36,155 bases of DNA from Bacteroidia bacterium Ga0077558 (GTDB lineage: Bacteria; Bacteroidota; Bacteroidia; Chitinophagales; Chitinophagaceae), in contig LNFJ01000059.1 in the NCBI GenBank assembly GCA_001464625.1, positions 1 to 36,155 on the forward strand, written 5' to 3'. Shown piece after piece: positions 31,799-36,155 of the stretch (position 1 is its first letter; every line of letters starts with the position of its first letter). The notes under the pieces were generated by a model. It was given only the letters and a program-made list of their open reading frames with translations, ran no database searches and was not told the DNA's origin. Made by a program: the position numbers and the translations under genes.

Positions 31799-32713
31799 TT
31801 AATTTCTCAGCAATAGCAGCACCTTGGCTAATTTATCTTTCAATTCTTTTCTCGGAACAATAAAGTCTAAGAATCCATGTTCCAAAATAAATTCACTGCG
31901 TTGAAAACCCGGAGGCAAATCTTTTTTAATGGTTTCTTTAATTACTCTGGGGCCTGCAAAACCGATCAGTGCATCGGGTTCAGCAATATTCAAATCGCCC
32001 AGCATTCCAAATGATGCAGAGATGCCACCAAATGTTGGGTCTGTTAATAAAGAGATATAAGGAAGCTTAGCATCGCTCAATTGAGAAAGTTTGCCACTTG
32101 TCTTCGCCAGTTGCATTAAGGAGAAAGCACTTTCCATCATTCTTGCACCACCGCTTTTGCTGATCACCAGGTACGGCATTTGATGTTGTATGCAATAATC
32201 AACCGCACGGGAAAATTTTTCACCCATCACACTACCGAGTGATCCACCGATAAATTCAAAATCCATACAAGCAATCACCAGATCATTACCATTTACTTTT
32301 CCTACTGCTACCCGCATGGAATCTTTCAAATCTGTTTTGCTCCAGGTTTCTTCTAATCTTTTTTTATACGGCTTCAGGTCAGTAAATTCCAGGTGATCTT
32401 TACTACGAATATTTTCAAATAATTCGGTGAACTCATTATTGTCGAACAACAGTTCGTAGTATTCGCTACTATTAATACGGTGATGGAAGGTACATTTGGG
32501 ACAAACGAAAAGACTTTCCCGTAATTCTGAAACGGTACAAATAAAACTACAATCCGGGCATTTTACCCACAGTCCTTCAGGAGTTTCTTTCTTTTCAGAT
32601 GTTTTAGTGTTAATGCCTTTCTTAATTCGCTTAAACCAGCTGCTCTTTGTTTCTTCCGTCTTACCTTCTTCGCCAGCCAGGTTGGCATCAAAATCTTCTA
32701 TTTGTTTCGCCAT
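31799..32713 (-). CDS. accD: Acetyl-CoA carboxylase carboxyltransferase subunit beta
   Basis: ATG 32713 gives 304 residues (the open frame to TTG 32719 adds two). N-terminal zinc ribbon CPDC...CPKC with 15 residues between, then the carboxyltransferase domain: [21 protein letters not shown]-like [20 protein letters not shown] (oxyanion/acyl binding), [17 protein letters not shown], and [16 protein letters not shown]. With AccA it transfers CO2 from biotin carrier to acetyl-CoA, giving malonyl-CoA for fatty-acid synthesis. A -7 promoter box lies about 18 bases upstream, and a terminator follows the stop. Confidence 0.95.
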   Translation of the reverse strand: MAKQIEDFDANLAGEEGKTEETKSSWFKRIKKGINTKTSEKKETPEGLWVKCPDCSFICTVSELRESLFVCPKCTFHHRINSSEYYELLFDNNEFTELFENIRSKDHLEFTDLKPYKKRLEETWSKTDLKDSMRVAVGKVNGNDLVIACMDFEFIGGSLGSVMGEKFSRAVDYCIQHQMPYLVISKSGGARMMESAFSLMQLAKTSGKLSQLSDAKLPYISLLTDPTFGGISASFGMLGDLNIAEPDALIGFAGPRVIKETIKKDLPPGFQRSEFILEHGFLDFIVPRKELKDKLAKVLLLLRN

Positions 32714-32730
32714 AACCAATTGTTGAGGTA

Positions 32731-32738
32731 CAAATATA
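32731..32738 (-). promoter_or_regulatory. Putative accD -7 promoter box (TATATTTG)
   Basis: On the minus strand TATATTTG matches TAnnTTTG and would start transcription about 12 bases before ATG 32713. A -33 TTG is not at ideal spacing (TTGACTT and TTGACAA occur further up, within a repeat). Confidence 0.5.
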
Positions 32739-32746
32739 GGAAAGTT

Positions 32747-32820
32747 GTCAATAGTGAAAAGTCAATGGCGAATGGGAGTTTCTTTTAGAAATCATAGACT
32801 ATTCACTACTCACCATTCAC
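32747..32820. repeat. GTGAATAGTGAATGG-type repeat between accD and the S9 peptidase gene
   Basis: The plus strand reads TATTCACTACTCACCATTCAC at 32800-32820, the reverse complement of the GTGAATGGTGAGTAGTGAATA type, and GTCAATAGTGAAAAGTCAATGG at 32747-32767 is a degenerate direct copy. The two halves can pair in part (GTGAATGG with CCATTCGC), forming a long imperfect hairpin. The same unit follows smc at 10821. Confidence 0.5.
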
Positions 32821-35261
32821 TTTTTTAATACCGCTTCAAATAGTTTGAATATTCTCTTATACTCATCCGTCCAACTGCTGGGTTCTACAAATCCGTGGTC
32901 TTCCATCGGGTAACTGGCCAGTTCCCAATTGTCTTTTCCTAATTCAATTAAACGTTGTGCCAGTTTTACCGCATCCTGGTAATGTACATTTACATCTACC
33001 ATTCCATGACAAATTAATAGATCACCTTTTAACCCTTCTGCAAAATAAAAAGGAGAACTTTTTCTATACGCTATGCTATCAGTGTATGGCTCATTCAAAA
33101 TGTTGGATGTATAACCATGATTGTATTGTGCCCAATCTGTAACCGGACGCAAGGCAGCACCCGCAGCAAACACATCGGGTTCATTGAACATTCCCATCAG
33201 TGTAATAAAACCGCCGTACGAACCACCGTATAGCCCTACATTTTTTGGATTCACTCCATGATTTTTTACTAGATAATTAACCGCATCTACATGATCACTT
33301 AAATCTTTTCCACCCATATGGCGATAGATGCCCGTTCTCCAATCTCTGCCATAGCCTGCACTACCACGATAGTCGATGTCTAATACATAATAGCCATTAT
33401 CGGCCAGCATATTATTAAACATATATTCTCTGAAATAACTGCTCCACCATTTATGCGCATTTTGTAAATAACCTGCACCATGTACAAAAAGTACCGCTGG
33501 TTTATTGGGGTCAGGGTTGGTTGGTTTATATATTCTTGCATAGATGGGTGCACCATCAGCAGCAGTAATGGTAATTACTTCCGGATCTTTCCAGGCGTAT
33601 GATTTGAATTCTTCGCTTTGTGCTTTATTAGTGATCTGCTCAATTTTTCCACCCACTTTGTTTTCTTGTAAATACAATTCCCATGGTTTGGTAGAGTAGG
33701 AGTAAAGAACAGCTAATTGTTTTTCATCCGGCGAAATAGTTACCTGGTTGGCACCCGTCATCGTTGTTATCTTTTCTTTTTTACCATCTGCAATGGTAAG
33801 GCGATAAAAATGTTGTTCACCCGGATGTACTTCGTTAGAAACGATGAAGAAATATTTTTTGTCTTTTGATAATTGTACTTGCTGCACTTCATACTTTCCG
33901 GCAGTCAATGCTTTCTTTTCTCCGGTATTTACATTTACACTATACAAATGAGAATAGCCTGTTGCTTCAGAACGATACCAGAATGTATTTTCATCCAGCC
34001 AACCAGTATTGCCTCCACCAAAACTGCTGATACCGGGCCCTGCAACCCATGCTTCGTCCCGCTGACGGTCTAATAGTTTTAATGAATTGGTTGCTGTGTC
34101 CCAACGCATCAACCAACGGTCTTTATTATCACCTGCAAAAATTTCCAATACTGCATTGGTTCCTTTTGGCGACCAGGATGGATTAGAAACCGTAATGCTT
34201 CTATTCGCCGCTTTCTTTTTTCTTTCTTCTAATTGTTTGGGGTAATCTTTTACATAATCAGGCAAATCTTTTATTCCATGAATTGAGTCGAGCTTAACAG
34301 CGATGATGGTGTCCCGCACACGGTCGTACACATAAAAATCAGAACTGCTTTGTTGCGCACCTACTTTGGTACGGGCCGGAATATCAACTGTAAAACCTGT
34401 TTCGGTTACATAACTGGGTACAATGGTTGATTTTGCAGCAGTAGACGGGGCAGACCTAAATAAACGATACGTTACATAACGGCCATCAGGACTAACATTT
34501 AATCCCTGTAATGCTTTATCTTCTAAACTAATGGAACGAAGTTCTTTTTCTTTTGTTTTTGGTAATGCTTTGGTATACGCTTCAGCAGCGTCTCTTTTTT
34601 CTTTACGTTGTTTTAATACTTCAAAATACTTTAACTGATCATTCTTTAACCATTGTTCCTGTGGATTGCTGCCCGCAGTTGGTGGTGCATTTCCTCCTCC
34701 GGCACCTCTTCCAAATCCACCACCTGTTGGTGGGGTAGATGATGCATCACCCGTTCTTACATTCGTTAATTGCATTGTTTCGCCACTGGCAATATCCCAG
34801 GCGTATAAATTCTGATTGCGGTTGTAAACAATTTTTGTTTCGCTAAAAGAAAACTGTGGATTAGTTTCCATATCCACTGTTTGCGTAATGCGTTTTACTT
34901 TTCCTGTTTTTACTTCTTTATAAAAAATATCACCATCTTTTGCATAAAGCTGATAGGTTCTTGCAATGTTGTAGATAATATTGGGTTGGTTTGTTAATGC
35001 TTGTTTCTCAGCAACGGTAGCTTTTACCGGCGTTTTATTGGTAGTGGTAATATAGTAGATAGAATCAGCATGAGCTTTTTCAGGATTCCAGGAGAAATAA
35101 AGTGTGTTACCATCCTGGCTCCAAAATGTATTGGATGGTGAAGTGCCCATCCATTTTGGGTCTCTCATTATTTTTTCAACCGTTAATGGACCCAGACCTT
35201 GTTGTGCTGTAGCAGTTGTTGCAATCAACACAACTAAAAACAAATTAATACATTTTTGCAT
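32817..35261 (-). CDS. Exported S9 family prolyl oligopeptidase (DPP IV-like)
   Basis: 814 residues with signal peptide (INLFLVVLIATTATAQ). The N-terminal part to about residue 560 is a beta-propeller of TolB/DPP IV type. Residues about 175-195 are a Gly-rich low-complexity insert (TGGGFGRGAGGGNAPP). The alpha/beta hydrolase domain (about 570-814) starts KPAVLFVHGAGYLQN, with catalytic Ser about 681 in GGSYGG, Asp about 756 in HGMVDVNVH and His about 789 in EDHGF. It should cut dipeptides or oligopeptides, often after proline, in the periplasm. Large exported S9 enzymes are common in Bacteroidota. Single gene; the repeat after its stop separates it from accD. Confidence 0.92.
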   Translation of the reverse strand: MQKCINLFLVVLIATTATAQQGLGPLTVEKIMRDPKWMGTSPSNTFWSQDGNTLYFSWNPEKAHADSIYYITTTNKTPVKATVAEKQALTNQPNIIYNIARTYQLYAKDGDIFYKEVKTGKVKRITQTVDMETNPQFSFSETKIVYNRNQNLYAWDIASGETMQLTNVRTGDASSTPPTGGGFGRGAGGGNAPPTAGSNPQEQWLKNDQLKYFEVLKQRKEKRDAAEAYTKALPKTKEKELRSISLEDKALQGLNVSPDGRYVTYRLFRSAPSTAAKSTIVPSYVTETGFTVDIPARTKVGAQQSSSDFYVYDRVRDTIIAVKLDSIHGIKDLPDYVKDYPKQLEERKKKAANRSITVSNPSWSPKGTNAVLEIFAGDNKDRWLMRWDTATNSLKLLDRQRDEAWVAGPGISSFGGGNTGWLDENTFWYRSEATGYSHLYSVNVNTGEKKALTAGKYEVQQVQLSKDKKYFFIVSNEVHPGEQHFYRLTIADGKKEKITTMTGANQVTISPDEKQLAVLYSYSTKPWELYLQENKVGGKIEQITNKAQSEEFKSYAWKDPEVITITAADGAPIYARIYKPTNPDPNKPAVLFVHGAGYLQNAHKWWSSYFREYMFNNMLADNGYYVLDIDYRGSAGYGRDWRTGIYRHMGGKDLSDHVDAVNYLVKNHGVNPKNVGLYGGSYGGFITLMGMFNEPDVFAAGAALRPVTDWAQYNHGYTSNILNEPYTDSIAYRKSSPFYFAEGLKGDLLICHGMVDVNVHYQDAVKLAQRLIELGKDNWELASYPMEDHGFVEPSSWTDEYKRIFKLFEAVLKK

Positions 35262-35266
35262 GTGGT

Positions 35267-35316
35267 GCAGTTTAGGCTATAAATATAAATGAGAAAGCCA
35301 AACCAAACTAAACTGC
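35267..35316. other. Inverted repeat upstream of the S9 peptidase
   Basis: GCAGTTTAG (35267-35275) and CTAAACTGC (35308-35316) are perfect 9-base inverted copies 32 bases apart, just before the S9 start and after the cytochrome gene. It lacks a T run, so it may be a protein-binding site or weak terminator. Confidence 0.35.
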
Positions 35317-35339
35317 CTGCAATAAATATGTAAGTGGCA

Positions 35340-35693
35340 TTAATTGTTAGGAGCACCACTATCAATCCAGCAGATAATAGAATTTTTTTGCGCAGCTGAT
35401 AAGGTTGTGTTCAGCGGCATTCTTCCTGAGGTGATAGCGGCACGTACAGCAGAAGCGGAAGCTTGTACCTGCCCATGGTTAGTTAATGCACCCGGGCCGT
35501 TGCTGCTTCCACTTGCATGGCAACCAGCCTGGTTACAACTACTTTGAATGATAGGGTTTACATCAGCAGCAAAAGATTTGTTGCTAACCGTACTACAATC
35601 TACAGAGGAGCCACCACCATTCTCTTTTGAACAGGAAATAATGGTAAATAATGAAACTACAAGAAAGGTGATAACTGATAGTGCTTTTTGCAT
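35340..35693 (-). CDS. Small c-type cytochrome-like lipoprotein
   Basis: 117 residues. Lipoprotein signal MQKALSVITFLVVSLFTIISC with Cys21. A Ser/Gly-rich linker leads into the single haem-binding-like motif CNQAGCH: the spacing is C-x4-C-H, not the usual C-x2-C-H, as seen in some Bacteroidota lipoprotein cytochromes. A possible distal ligand is the Met in SGRMPLN. The C-terminal SAAQKNSIICWIDSGAPNN resembles the last helix of small class I cytochromes. It would be a membrane-anchored electron carrier on the periplasmic side. Alternative: a haem-less relative. Single gene. Confidence 0.7.
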   Translation of the reverse strand: MQKALSVITFLVVSLFTIISCSKENGGGSSVDCSTVSNKSFAADVNPIIQSSCNQAGCHASGSSNGPGALTNHGQVQASASAVRAAITSGRMPLNTTLSAAQKNSIICWIDSGAPNN

Positions 35694-35783
35694 AAAATAG
35701 TTTTTATAAAGCTGTACTGCTTGAATAAACTAACGGCAAAAATTTAACCAAGGTTGCTTTTTCCCGAAACTTATTTTACCGGG

Positions 35784-36155
35784 TCAGATAATTTCCGCTA
35801 TATGCCGATGTATGTTTTGCGCTAACAGATCGGTAGGAACATCATTTTGGTCGCCGCCGAAAGGATCTTCAATTTCTTCAGCAATCAACTCCAAACTGGC
35901 GAGTACATAAAATACGAAAGCTACTACGGGGATAACGTAAAAGCCCAGTTGAAATACGTAACCGAACGGCAAGGTCATGATATAAAAGAAAATAAATTTC
36001 TTAATGAACACACTGTATGAAAAGGGGATAGGAGTATTTTTTATTCTTTCGCAGGCGCCACATATATCAGTAAAAGATTGCAACTCTGCATTGAGAAATA
36101 ATAATTGTTCACCCGATATTTTTTTATCAACATGTAGCTGATGTATATGCTGATA
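35784..36155 (-). CDS. Bestrophin-like channel protein, C-terminal part, cut by window edge
   Basis: The frame is open from the right edge (36155) to the stop at 35784, so only the last 123 residues are seen; a TTG at 36083 is internal, not a start. It reads LNAELQSFTDICGACERIKNTPIPFSYSVFIKKFIFFY, then MTLPFGYVFQLGFYVIPVVAFVFYVLASLELIAEEIEDPFG, then NDVPTDLLAQNIHRHIAEI. The IPFSYSVFIKK, ELIAEEIEDPFG and NDVPTD blocks match the C-terminus of bacterial bestrophin-family (UPF0187/RFP-TM) ion channels. It should be an inner-membrane anion or cation channel, pentameric in known homologues. The gene is completed beyond the window. Confidence 0.85.
   Translation of the reverse strand, partial: YQHIHQLHVDKKISGEQLLFLNAELQSFTDICGACERIKNTPIPFSYSVFIKKFIFFYIMTLPFGYVFQLGFYVIPVVAFVFYVLASLELIAEEIEDPFGGDQNDVPTDLLAQNIHRHIAEII

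Overview
The window looks like an AT-rich chromosome segment of a Bacteroidota bacterium, most likely Chitinophagales/Chitinophagaceae. The evidence is the Chitinophagaceae-like SMC sequence, ParE/ParC of the Bacteroidota type with a DUF1835 gene between them, many secreted proteins and lipoproteins with short lipoboxes ending in SC/GC, S9 and M24 exported peptidases, and -7 promoter boxes of the form TAnnTTTG. No rRNA, tRNA, CRISPR array or prophage was seen. Both ends cut genes: a probable L,D-transpeptidase on the left and a bestrophin-like channel on the right.

Layout. 1-7.2 kb: envelope and secreted proteins (L,D-transpeptidase-like lipoprotein, unknown exported protein, SdiA-regulated-type beta-propeller, an exported CHAT caspase-like protease with a small exported partner gene, a CvpA-CAP fusion, an ABM-domain enzyme, an RHS-like lipoprotein). 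7.3-13.2 kb: smc, a zinc-ribbon protein, a DUF486 membrane protein, a peroxiredoxin-like protein and a methyltransferase. In this stretch smc, the peroxiredoxin gene and the methyltransferase gene carry frame-breaking lesions. 13.3-22.5 kb: exported or lipid-anchored proteins (BNR-repeat protein, metallophosphoesterase, rhodanese-thioredoxin fusion, Ig-repeat lipoprotein, Xaa-Pro aminopeptidase, small acidic protein, tiny Lys/Cys peptide, YdeI-like protein, tandem DUF4394 lipoprotein). 22.6-30.3 kb: a plus-strand topoisomerase IV cluster, parE - methyltransferase - DUF1835 - IS200-like/RAYT transposase - parC - mgtC, preceded by a hairpin-rich leader. 30.3-36.2 kb: unknown exported protein, smpB, accD, S9 peptidase, a cytochrome-c-like lipoprotein and the bestrophin end.

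How it fits together: core functions (chromosome segregation by SMC and topoisomerase IV, trans-translation by SmpB, fatty-acid initiation by AccD) are interspersed with cell-envelope genes; most minus-strand genes are single units closed by visible hairpin terminators. The most unusual points are (i) out-of-frame gaps of a few tens of bases in smc (twice) and in a methyltransferase, plus a homopolymer frameshift in the peroxiredoxin gene, all inside 6 kb; (ii) a RAYT-type transposase with its own REP-like hairpin array inside the topoisomerase IV gene cluster; (iii) an exported CHAT protease coupled to a small exported protein of unknown function; (iv) a structured leader with an early terminator-like hairpin upstream of parE; (v) a perfect nine-base Shine-Dalgarno in a phylum that rarely uses one. 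Domain calls rest on recognised motifs, not on database searches.
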